A stretch of 10,943 nucleotides of DNA from NCBI GenBank assembly GCA_046723645.1, contig JBKOUY010000121.1:1-10943 (forward strand), written 5' to 3'. Below, one piece after another: positions 1-6,151 of this stretch (positions are counted from its first letter, which is position 1; every line of letters starts with the position of its first letter). The stretch comes from DASQUK01 sp046723645. GTDB lineage: Bacteria; Actinomycetota; Acidimicrobiia; Acidimicrobiales; VFJN01. Position numbers and translations under genes: made by a program. The notes beneath the pieces were generated by a model. That model worked only from the letters and a program-made list of their open reading frames with translations, was not told the origin of the DNA and ran no database searches.

Positions 1-108
1 AAAGCGCGACGCGATCGCAACAGAGGGTCGCTCGCCGGCGGATTGGGGTTCGTTAACCTACGTCGAGCTTCCGTGTGCGAGCCGCAGGGTGGCGGAGGAT
101 CGCGAGCC
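1..108 (+). promoter_or_regulatory. Upstream region of mreB with a weak -10-like element
   Basis: This leader precedes mreB. TAACCT at 54-59 fits the actinobacterial TANNNT -10 pattern, which would put transcription start near 66 and leave a leader of about 43 nt containing a Shine-Dalgarno site. I see no convincing -35. The frame is open back to base 1 in phase with mreB, and another frame closes at TAA 54-56, so the last codons of an upstream gene could lie here, but I recognise none. The promoter call is weak. Confidence 0.25.
94..98 (+). promoter_or_regulatory. Shine-Dalgarno site of mreB
   Basis: GGAGG lies 10 nt before ATG 109. It decides the mreB start: the reading frame is open upstream, with a TTG at 43, but only ATG 109 has both this site and a family-like N-terminus. 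Confidence 0.7.
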
Positions 109-1146
109 ATGCCCGACAACTTCTTCTCTTCGCTGACGGGCCGAGACATGGCGGTCGACCTCGGCACGGCCAACACGGTGATCTACGTGCGCGGCAAGGG
201 GATCGTCCTCAACGAGCCGTCGGTCATCGCCGTGAATGTGCGTGACGGCCGTCCGGTGGCGGTCGGCATCGAGGCCAAGCGGATGGTCGGCCGCACCCCG
301 AGCCACATCGAGGCCATCCGGCCGCTGAAGGACGGCGTCATCGCGGACTTCGAGATCTGCGAGAAGATGCTCAGCTACTTCATCCGCAAGGCGCACAACC
401 GGCGCTGGGGCAAACCCCGCATGGTGATCTGCGTGCCGTCCGGCATCACCGGCGTCGAGCAGCGGGCGGTCCAGGAGGCGGCCGAGTACGCGGGCGCCCG
501 CAAGCCCGCCTACATCATCGAGGAGCCGATGGCCGCCGCCATCGGCGCCGGGCTGCCGGTCCAGGAGCCGACCGGAAACATGATCGTGGACATCGGCGGT
601 GGCACCAGCGAAGTCGCAGTCATCTCCCTGGGTGGCATCGTCACCAGCCAGTCGATCCGAGTGGCGGGCGACGAGGTCGACCAGGCGATCATCAACTTCG
701 TGAAGAAGGAGTACGGCCTGGCCATCGGCCAACGGACCGCCGAGGAGGTGAAGATCGCCCTGGGATCCGCGTGGCCGCTGCTCGAGGAGCTGCAGGCCGA
801 GATCCGCGGTCGCGACCTCATGACGGGCCTGCCGAAGACGATCATCACGACCACCGACGAGGTCCGCGAAGCCATCGAGGAGCCGGTGTCGGCCATCATC
901 GACGCGGTGAAGGTGACGCTCGACAAGACGCCCCCCGAGCTGGCGGCCGACATCATGGACAAAGGCGTCTGCCTCGCCGGTGGGGGCGCCCTGCTCAACG
1001 GGCTCGACGCCCGCCTGCACCACGAGACCGGCATGCCCATCGTCATCGCCCCCAACCCGCTCCACGCGGTGGCCGTCGGTTCCGGCCAGTCGCTGGAGGA
1101 GTTCGACGCGCTCAAGAGCGTGCTGTTCTCGTCGACCGCCTACTGA
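109..1146 (+). CDS. mreB: Rod shape-determining protein MreB
   Basis: MreB is a bacterial actin homologue that forms membrane-associated filaments and steers the elongation machinery for lateral peptidoglycan synthesis. The 345-residue product has the usual family length. Visible signatures are the phosphate-1 loop DLGTANT (residues 17-23), the family block GKGIVLNEPSV, PSGITGVEQRA, EEPMAAAIGAGLPV, the phosphate-2 loop DIGGGTSE from residue 161, and the adenosine motif AGGGALLNG around residues 290-298. The first residues (MPDNFFSSLTGRDMAVDLG) resemble actinobacterial MreB more than proteobacterial forms. ATG 109 is chosen because it has GGAGG 10 nt upstream and matches the family N-terminus. 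It leads the cluster: mreC begins 9 nt after its TGA. Nothing is truncated or missing. I am very sure of this call. Confidence 0.97.
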   Translation: MPDNFFSSLTGRDMAVDLGTANTVIYVRGKGIVLNEPSVIAVNVRDGRPVAVGIEAKRMVGRTPSHIEAIRPLKDGVIADFEICEKMLSYFIRKAHNRRWGKPRMVICVPSGITGVEQRAVQEAAEYAGARKPAYIIEEPMAAAIGAGLPVQEPTGNMIVDIGGGTSEVAVISLGGIVTSQSIRVAGDEVDQAIINFVKKEYGLAIGQRTAEEVKIALGSAWPLLEELQAEIRGRDLMTGLPKTIITTTDEVREAIEEPVSAIIDAVKVTLDKTPPELAADIMDKGVCLAGGGALLNGLDARLHHETGMPIVIAPNPLHAVAVGSGQSLEEFDALKSVLFSSTAY

Positions 1147-1155
1147 CACATCTCC

Positions 1156-1986
1156 ATGGCGATTTCTCCCCCCTCTGGATCGCGCACCCGGTTCGCGGTC
1201 CTCGTCCTGGCGTCGGTCACCCTGCTGACCGTCGGCCTGCGGGACGCGCCCGTCGTCCGCGAGGTGCGTGAGGGAGCGTCGGTGGTGATCGGCCCCATCG
1301 AGGGAGCCGTCGACACGGTCACCTCGCCGGTGCGCAACGCCTGGCACGGCGTCACCGATTACGAGGACCTCCAGCGCGAGAACGAGGACCTGCGGGACCA
1401 GGTCGCAGCGGCCGACGCCGAAGGCGTGCGGACCTCCGACGCAGAGCGGCAGCTCGCGGACCTGTCGGCGTCGCTCGACCTGCCCTGGGCCGGCAACGTC
1501 AAGACGACCACGGCTCGGGTCGTGTCCGGGCCCCGTTCCAACTTCAGCCACGCCATCGAGATCGACAAGGGCAAGGACGACGGGGTGGCCGTCGGCATGC
1601 CGGTCGTCACCGGCGCCGGCCTGGTCGGCCGTGTGAGCCAGGCGGCCGGGGGCCGCTCGACGGTCGAGCTCCTGACCAACCCCGATTTCCGGGTCGGCGT
1701 GCGCCTGTCCACCACCGGCGACCTGGGGACGGCGCGTGGCCAGGGCCGGGGCGATCCGATGTCGGTCGACTCGGCGATCAGCCCCACCGCCAAGGTGCCC
1801 AAGGGGACCGGCGTGGTGACCAGCGGGGTGGACCGCAGCGCCTACCCGCCGGGCATCCCGGTGGGCAAGGTGGCGTCGTCGCAGCAGGGATCGGGGGGCC
1901 TGGCGCTCGATCTCGACGTCGATCCCTTGGTCGACGTCGACCAGCTGTCGTACGTGACCGTCATGCTCTGGACGGACGAGGGCTGA
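1156..1986 (+). CDS. mreC: Rod shape-determining protein MreC
   Basis: MreC is a bitopic membrane protein whose extracytoplasmic part contacts and activates PBP2 in the Rod complex. In the 276-residue product I see a short cytoplasmic N-terminus, one membrane segment at about 12-28 (FAVLVLASVTLLTVGL), a coiled-coil stretch at about 68-108 (DYEDLQRENEDLRDQV), and then the MreC beta-rich core with typical blocks: ARVVSGPRSNFSHAIEIDKGKDDGV in two parts, GMPVVTGAGLVGRV, and VELLTNPDFRVGVRL. The C-terminus ends VTVMLWTDEG, as in other MreC proteins. No clear Shine-Dalgarno precedes ATG 1156, so translation probably depends on ribosomes arriving from mreB, whose stop is 9 nt upstream. mreD starts 2 nt after its stop. 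Family identity is confident; the interaction role is family knowledge. Confidence 0.95.
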   Translation: MAISPPSGSRTRFAVLVLASVTLLTVGLRDAPVVREVREGASVVIGPIEGAVDTVTSPVRNAWHGVTDYEDLQRENEDLRDQVAAADAEGVRTSDAERQLADLSASLDLPWAGNVKTTTARVVSGPRSNFSHAIEIDKGKDDGVAVGMPVVTGAGLVGRVSQAAGGRSTVELLTNPDFRVGVRLSTTGDLGTARGQGRGDPMSVDSAISPTAKVPKGTGVVTSGVDRSAYPPGIPVGKVASSQQGSGGLALDLDVDPLVDVDQLSYVTVMLWTDEG

Positions 1987-1988
1987 GC

Positions 1989-2513
1989 GTGCCGGGCGCC
2001 CGCCGCCTGACACCGCTGCGGGGCGCTCTCGTGCTACTCGTGGCGCTCGTGGCGCAGATCGCGATCGTCGCCGACTTGCGGATCGTCGGGGCGGTCGGCG
2101 ACCTGATGCTGGTGGTGACGGTCGCGGCGGCGCTGACCGGCGGACCGGACCGGGGCGCCACCTACGGCTTCTTCGCCGGCCTGATCTTCGACCTGGTGCT
2201 CGACAGCCCCTTCGGGCTCTCGGCGCTCACGTATGCCGTCGTCGGCTACGCCGTGGGGCTGGTCTGCGTTGTGCTGTTCCGGCCCACCGGTTGGTGGCTG
2301 CTTGCCGTCGCCGTCGTTGCGGCGTTGGTGGCGACTGTGTTCTACACCGGGATCGGCCACCTCATCGGCACCCCCTATCCCTGGGGAGAAGTGGCCGCCA
2401 TCTCCGTCGCCGTCGCAGTGTGGAACGCGGCGCTGGTGATGCCGGCGATGGCGGTGATGCGGTGGGTGCACGGGCCCACCGAGGCGGATCGGTTCGAGGT
2501 GGTGCTGCGGTGA
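1989..2513 (+). CDS. mreD: Rod shape-determining protein MreD
   Basis: MreD is a small integral membrane partner of MreC in the Rod complex; its detailed activity is less well defined than that of its partners. The 174-residue product is almost all hydrophobic helices, about five segments, beginning with GALVLLVALVAQIAIVADL. The family-like stretch PDRGATYGFFAGLIFDLVLDSPFGLSAL (residues about 54-81) is the best signature. The start is GTG 1989 with GAGGG at 1978-1982, 6 nt upstream, and it lies 2 nt after the mreC stop, so coupling is likely. A 235-bp palindrome-rich spacer follows instead of an immediate mrdA. The sequence is divergent, as is normal for MreD; the assignment rests on hydrophobicity, the loop motif and gene order. 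Confidence 0.9.
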   Translation: MPGARRLTPLRGALVLLVALVAQIAIVADLRIVGAVGDLMLVVTVAAALTGGPDRGATYGFFAGLIFDLVLDSPFGLSALTYAVVGYAVGLVCVVLFRPTGWWLLAVAVVAALVATVFYTGIGHLIGTPYPWGEVAAISVAVAVWNAALVMPAMAVMRWVHGPTEADRFEVVLR

Positions 2514-2537
2514 GCCGGCTTCGCCCGCCCGCGCCCC

Positions 2538-2556
2538 TCCGCCGCTTCGCGGCGGA
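2538..2556 (+). repeat. Perfect inverted repeat, possible attenuator after mreD
   Basis: An 8-bp stem (TCCGCCGC with GCGGCGGA) closes a 3-nt TTC loop 25 nt after the mreD stop. A run of five T at 2568-2572 follows, but 11 nt after the stem, which is too far for a classic intrinsic terminator. It may weaken read-through into mrdA or act as a processing/stability element. Confidence 0.45.
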
Positions 2557-2718
2557 ACCGCACTGTGTTTTTGGCTCGCTCGCCCTTCGGCTCACTCGCG
2601 TGATCCTGTCGCCTCCGGTGTGGGGCCTACCGCCCTCGGCGAAACAGCGCCTCGAGCGGCGCCACATCCTCAGCGCCCCCCGTTCGCTGCCCGCCCTTCG
2701 CCGGAGGCAGGAAGTGGC

Positions 2719-2735
2719 CTCGGCCTTCGGCCGAG
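2719..2735 (+). repeat. Perfect inverted repeat just before the mrdA ribosome binding site
   Basis: CTCGGCC and GGCCGAG form a 7-bp stem around a TTC loop, ending 2 nt before the GGAGG of mrdA. In the RNA this would place a stable hairpin directly beside the ribosome binding site. Whether it regulates translation is not shown by the sequence. Confidence 0.45.
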
Positions 2736-2737
2736 TC

Positions 2738-2742
2738 GGAGG
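2738..2742 (+). promoter_or_regulatory. Shine-Dalgarno site of mrdA
   Basis: GGAGG lies 6 nt before ATG 2749 and is the strongest ribosome binding site in the region. It fixes the mrdA start at 2749 and rejects the longer frame from GTG 2620. Confidence 0.75.
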
Positions 2743-2748
2743 CACGCC

Positions 2749-4797
2749 ATGAGTCTGCTGGGCGGCAACGGCGCCGCGTCCAACGGCGGGGGTGGCGGCA
2801 ACAAGGTGCCGCGCCTGCGGCTGTCGATGATGGCCGTCGTGGCGATGGCGCTGTTCGCGTCGCTGTTCGCCCGCCTCTACGACCTCCAAGTCGTCGGCTC
2901 CTCCGACTATCAGCTGCAGGCCGAGGCGAACCGGGTGCGCACCATCCAGGTCGAGGCGCCCCGGGGGCGCATCCTCGACCGCAACGGCAAGGTTCTGGTC
3001 GACAACCGGGTGGCGGTCGTGGTGGGGATCGACCGGAACGCCTTCGGTGCGCTCTCCCGTTCGAACCAGGCCGCCCTGCTCAAGCGGCTCACCTTCGAGC
3101 TGACCGCCGCGGGCCACCCCATCGCCCCCGAAGAGGTCACCCGGCGCCTGGGCGACAAGCGCTACAGCCGCTACGCCCCGGTGCCCGTGGCCACCGACGT
3201 GCCGGAGGAGTTCAAGATCTACCTCGACGAGCACGAGCAGGACTTCCCGTCGGTGGTGGTCGCGCGGACCGCCGTCCGGCACTATCCCTACGGCACCCTC
3301 GCAGCCCAGACGCTCGGGTACGTCGGCCAGATCGACGACGCCGAGCTGAAGTACGTGCAGGCGGCCGGCAACACCACCAAGCCGTACACGCTCAACGACC
3401 ACATCGGGAAGGCCGGCGTCGAGCGCACCTACGAGGGGTATTTGCGCGGAACGCCCGGCATCCGGCGCATCGAGGTCGACGCCCAGGGCGAGCCGGTGCG
3501 CGTCATTAGCGAGCGGGACCCGCGGCCGGGCGACGACCTGGTGCTCTCCATCGACATCGACCTGCAGGCGCTGGCCGAGCAGGCGCTGCAGCAGGGACTC
3601 GCCGACGCGCGCGCCCGCCCCCCGCGGAACGACAACCCGCCCAACCACGCCACAACCGGAGCAACCGTCGTCGAGGATCCCAACAACGGCCAGCTGCTCG
3701 CCCTGGCGTCCTACCCGACCTACGACCCGACGGCGTTCGTCGACGGCATCGACGCCCGCGAGTGGAAGTTCCTCACCGACCCCGTCAACGGCGAGCCGTT
3801 GAACAACTGGGCGATCCAGGGTCAGTGGGCCGCGGGCTCGACCTACAAGCTGTTCATGGGCTACGCCGCGCTGCACTCCGGGCTCATGGCGCCCGACACC
3901 GTGTTCCACGACAGCGGCGGCTACCAGATCCCGGGTTGCACCGGCCTCAAGTGCTTCCGGAGCAACGCCGGCGGGGCGGCGTACGGATCGGTCACCATCA
4001 GCGACGCGCTCACCGTTTCCTCCGACGCCTTCTTCTACAACGTGGGTGCCCAGTTCTGGCTGCAGCGCCAGCGCTTCGGCGACGAGGGCCTGCAGGGCCT
4101 GCTGGCGCAGTGGGGGATCGGCGAGGACACGGGTGTGGCGCTGACCGGCGAGCGGCCGGGGCGCATCCCCGGCCCCACGTGGCGGCGCGAGTTCTGCGAG
4201 GCCACCAACTGCAACGACCCAGTCTGGCGCACGGGCGACAGCGTCAACGTGGGCGTCGGGCAGGGCGACGTGCTGGTGACGCCGCTCCAGCTCGCCAACG
4301 GGTACGCGACGTTCGCCAACGGTGGCACCCGCTACGTCCCGCAGATCGCGCTGCGTGCCCAGGCATACCAGACCGGCACGGTGACCCAGGAGTTCCAGCC
4401 CAAGGCCGCCGGCCGTGTGCAGATGACGCCCGCCGAGCGGCAGGCCCTGCTCACCGGGCTGGTGGGCGTGCCGGTGCGGGGAACGGCCGCCCGGGCGTTC
4501 GCCGGCTTCCCGCTCGACGCGTTCCCGATCGCCGGGAAGACCGGCACTGCCCAGGTCGACAACAAGGCGGACACCGCCCTGTTCTCGGCCTTCGGGCCGG
4601 CGTATGCGCCCCGGTACCAGGTGACCGCCGTGCTCGAGGAGTCGGGGTTCGGCGCCACGTCGGCCGCCCCCGTCGTGCGGCGCATCTTCGAGGTGCTCGC
4701 GGGGCTCGCGCCCAAGCCGGTCGCCACGCACAACGGACTTCCCGTCAACCTCGAGGGCGGTGGCCTCACGGGCGGTGGCCAGGGGGCGTACGACTGA
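2749..4797 (+). CDS. mrdA: Penicillin-binding protein 2 (peptidoglycan D,D-transpeptidase)
   Basis: This class B penicillin-binding protein cross-links peptidoglycan stem peptides during elongation, as the partner of RodA. The 682-residue product has a Gly-rich cytoplasmic tail, a membrane anchor at about 26-44, the PBP dimer/pedestal region (PRGRILDRNGKVLVDNRVAV from about residue 70) and a C-terminal transpeptidase domain. The active-site triads are intact: STYK with Ser364 as nucleophile and Lys367, SSD at 425-427 by family pattern (S-S-D in VSSDAFFYN, about 424-426), and KTG at 597-599. The SxD form, rather than SxN, is typical of PBP2. Two Cys-x4-Cys pairs (C397/C402, C483/C488) lie in the periplasm-side domain and could form disulfides. 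Start ATG 2749 has GGAGG 6 nt upstream. The stop overlaps the next ATG in TGATG. Confidence 0.96.
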   Translation: MSLLGGNGAASNGGGGGNKVPRLRLSMMAVVAMALFASLFARLYDLQVVGSSDYQLQAEANRVRTIQVEAPRGRILDRNGKVLVDNRVAVVVGIDRNAFGALSRSNQAALLKRLTFELTAAGHPIAPEEVTRRLGDKRYSRYAPVPVATDVPEEFKIYLDEHEQDFPSVVVARTAVRHYPYGTLAAQTLGYVGQIDDAELKYVQAAGNTTKPYTLNDHIGKAGVERTYEGYLRGTPGIRRIEVDAQGEPVRVISERDPRPGDDLVLSIDIDLQALAEQALQQGLADARARPPRNDNPPNHATTGATVVEDPNNGQLLALASYPTYDPTAFVDGIDAREWKFLTDPVNGEPLNNWAIQGQWAAGSTYKLFMGYAALHSGLMAPDTVFHDSGGYQIPGCTGLKCFRSNAGGAAYGSVTISDALTVSSDAFFYNVGAQFWLQRQRFGDEGLQGLLAQWGIGEDTGVALTGERPGRIPGPTWRREFCEATNCNDPVWRTGDSVNVGVGQGDVLVTPLQLANGYATFANGGTRYVPQIALRAQAYQTGTVTQEFQPKAAGRVQMTPAERQALLTGLVGVPVRGTAARAFAGFPLDAFPIAGKTGTAQVDNKADTALFSAFGPAYAPRYQVTAVLEESGFGATSAAPVVRRIFEVLAGLAPKPVATHNGLPVNLEGGGLTGGGQGAYD

Positions 4798-4877
4798 TGG
4801 CGACGCCGCGGCTGACCCGAGGAGCACTGGTGGGCGGGCCCGGTAGGCCGACGACCGGCGGGATCGGCATCCACTGA
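4797..4877 (+). CDS. 26-codon mini-ORF linking mrdA and rodA
   Basis: ATG 4797 overlaps the mrdA stop (TGATG at 4795-4799), and its own TGA overlaps the rodA ATG (TGATG at 4875-4879), so ribosomes could pass from mrdA through this ORF to rodA. The 26-residue product is basic and Gly-rich, with no membrane segment and no family I recognise. It contains TRGALVGGPG, which matches TRGRFMGGPG in the RodA N-terminus at 7 of 10 residues, in the corresponding codon phase. The DNA (4813-4847 against 4911-4945) agrees at about 23 of 35 positions by my count. I infer a decayed duplicate of the rodA start that may survive as a translational coupler. A frameshift or sequencing error splitting a longer RodA N-terminus is the main alternative. 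Expression is unproven. Confidence 0.35.
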   Translation: MATPRLTRGALVGGPGRPTTGGIGIH

Positions 4878-6085
4878 TGGCACGCGGGACCCTCGACCTC
4901 GGACGCATGCCGACCCGCGGGCGATTCATGGGCGGCCCGGGCTGGGGTCGCGGCCGGCGCCGCGAGGACAGCCTGTTCCATCCCCGGGCGCCGGCAGCCT
5001 GGAAGCACGTCGACCTCGTGTTGCTGGGCTGCGCCGCGGCCATCTCCGCGCTCGGCGCGCTCATGATCCTGTCCTCGACCCGGGGAACCGATCCCGACGC
5101 CTACGACGTGTCCTTCCTGCGCCGGCAGGTGCTGTTCATCGGCATCGGCGTGGTCGGCATGGTGCTGGTCACGCTCGTGGACTACCGGCGCCTCCGGGAC
5201 TACGCCTGGCTCCCGTATCTCGCCATGGTGCTGGCTCTTGGCCTGGTGTTGTCGCCGGTGGGGACCGAACGGCGCGGCACCCAGGCGTGGTTCCAGCTCG
5301 GGCCGTTCCAGCTCCAGCCCGCCGAGCTCGCCAAGGTGGGGACGATCTTCGCGATGGCGGCGTTGTTGGCCCGCTTCGAGCCGCCGCTCTCGGCCCGTCG
5401 GTTGCTCCTCGGCCTGGCACTGTGCGCCGTGCCCGTGGCGCTGATCCTGGCCCAGCCCGACCTCGGGACGGCGCTGGTGTTCGTCGCCATCATCACCGGC
5501 ATGGTGTTCGTGGGTGGCGCCCGGGTGCGGCACATCGTCCTGCTGACCGCGTTCGGCGTCGTCGCCATCGTCGGGGTCCTCAACTCCGACCTGCTGGAGG
5601 ACTACCAGCGCGACCGGCTCACCGAGTTCCTCGACCAGGACCAGGGGCTGGAGGCCGAGACCTACAACCTGGACCAGTCGAAGGCGGCCATCGCCTCCGG
5701 CGCCGCCTCCGGCAAGGGCCTGTTCGAGGGGACCCAGACGCGCCTCGGCTTCGTGCCCGAGCAGCACACCGACTTCATCTTCACCGCGCTGGGCGAGGAA
5801 CTGGGCTTCGCCGGGTCGGCCACGCTCCTCGCGCTGTTCGCGCTGATGTGCGTGCGCATCCTGCGCACCGCCCAGATCGCCCACGACCGCCTGGGGACGC
5901 TCATCTGCGGCGGCGTCCTGTCGCTGCTGGTTTTCCAGGTGTTCCAGAACGTCGGCATGACCATGGGCATCATGCCGATCACCGGCATCACCCTGCCGTT
6001 CATGAGCTACGGCGGCTCGTCGGTGGTGGCGTCCTGGTTGGCCGTAGGCCTCGTGCTCAACGTCCACATGCGCCGCTTCGGCTGA
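4877..6085 (+). CDS. rodA: RodA, SEDS-family peptidoglycan glycosyltransferase
   Basis: RodA polymerises lipid II into glycan strands in the elongation complex and works with PBP2, encoded just upstream. The 402-residue product has an unusually long basic cytoplasmic N-terminus of about 45 residues and then about ten membrane helices. SEDS signatures are present: FQLQPAELAKVG, AQPDLGTAL (Asp195), the extracellular PEQHTDFIFTALGEELG containing the expected catalytic aspartate (Asp299), and the C-terminal ITLPFMSYGGSS. It could in principle be FtsW, but its place next to mrdA and mreBCD favours RodA. ATG 4877 is the first possible start, since TAG at 4844-4846 closes the frame upstream; internal ATGs at 4907 and 4928 are alternatives. 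No strong Shine-Dalgarno precedes it, so coupling through the TGATG overlap is likely. Confidence 0.95.
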   Translation: MARGTLDLGRMPTRGRFMGGPGWGRGRRREDSLFHPRAPAAWKHVDLVLLGCAAAISALGALMILSSTRGTDPDAYDVSFLRRQVLFIGIGVVGMVLVTLVDYRRLRDYAWLPYLAMVLALGLVLSPVGTERRGTQAWFQLGPFQLQPAELAKVGTIFAMAALLARFEPPLSARRLLLGLALCAVPVALILAQPDLGTALVFVAIITGMVFVGGARVRHIVLLTAFGVVAIVGVLNSDLLEDYQRDRLTEFLDQDQGLEAETYNLDQSKAAIASGAASGKGLFEGTQTRLGFVPEQHTDFIFTALGEELGFAGSATLLALFALMCVRILRTAQIAHDRLGTLICGGVLSLLVFQVFQNVGMTMGIMPITGITLPFMSYGGSSVVASWLAVGLVLNVHMRRFG

Positions 6086-6096
6086 CCTTCGGCGTT

Positions 6097-6123
6097 GAGG
6101 CGGACCCCTCAGCGGTCCGCCTC
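6097..6123 (+). terminator. Hairpin after rodA, likely end of the elongation cluster
   Basis: A perfect 10-bp stem (GAGGCGGACC with GGTCCGCCTC) with a 7-nt loop begins 11 nt after the rodA stop. No T-run follows, which is common for hairpin terminators in GC-rich actinobacteria. Together with a promoter-like stretch just downstream, it marks the boundary between the cell-shape genes and the iron permease. Confidence 0.6.
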
Positions 6124-6132
6124 GGCCCAGTG

Positions 6133-6151
6133 ATAGGTTTGCCAAACATAT
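6133..6151 (+). promoter_or_regulatory. Putative DtxR/IdeR iron box overlapping the FTR1 promoter and start
   Basis: Against the established 19-bp DtxR/IdeR consensus TTAGGTTAGSCTAACCTAA, this stretch matches at 14 of 19 positions by hand count. Its core GTTTGCCAAAC (6137-6147) is a near-perfect palindrome. Within it, TAGGTT (6134-6139) fits a TANNNT -10 element, so start of transcription near 6146 and an almost leaderless mRNA are plausible. A bound regulator would block RNA polymerase. A site of this kind before an iron permease makes sense as iron-dependent repression, but binding is inferred. Confidence 0.5.

Larger units (their letters stand above)
2514..2748 (+). other. Palindrome-rich non-coding spacer between mreD and mrdA
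   Basis: This 235-bp stretch is unusually long for the otherwise compact cluster. I find no supported gene in it. It holds several inverted repeats with TTC or TTCG at the centre: a perfect 8-bp stem at 2538-2556, a perfect 7-bp stem at 2719-2735, a 5-bp stem with a 6-nt loop at 2647-2662, and a partly symmetrical GCTCGC/CTTCGG segment near 2575-2600. The mrdA reading frame remains open back to GTG 2620, but the translation there is low-complexity Pro/Arg and not PBP-like. Possible roles are attenuation or processing of the mre transcript, or an extragenic palindromic repeat. No clear promoter is visible. Confidence 0.6.

Noticed and set aside
43..108. Longer mreB from TTG 43
   Set aside because: The added residues have no MreB similarity, and GGAGG is correctly placed only for ATG 109.
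58..2013. 651-codon open frame on the - strand opposite mreB-mreC
   Set aside because: It is a mirror of GC-rich coding sequence: Arg/His/Asp/Gly-rich translation with no domain, spanning two well-identified genes.
2538..2572. Classic intrinsic terminator after mreD
   Set aside because: The hairpin is good, but the five-T run starts 11 nt after the stem instead of directly adjacent, so I kept it only as a possible attenuator or repeat.
2620..2748. N-terminal extension of mrdA from GTG 2620
   Set aside because: The extra 43 residues are read through the palindromic spacer, look non-protein-like, and GTG 2620 has no ribosome binding site; ATG 2749 has an ideal one.
2362..5064. 900-codon open frame on the - strand opposite mrdA
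   Set aside because: It has low-complexity Arg/Gly/Val/His composition and no recognisable domain, and it covers the whole of the secure PBP2 gene plus parts of its neighbours.
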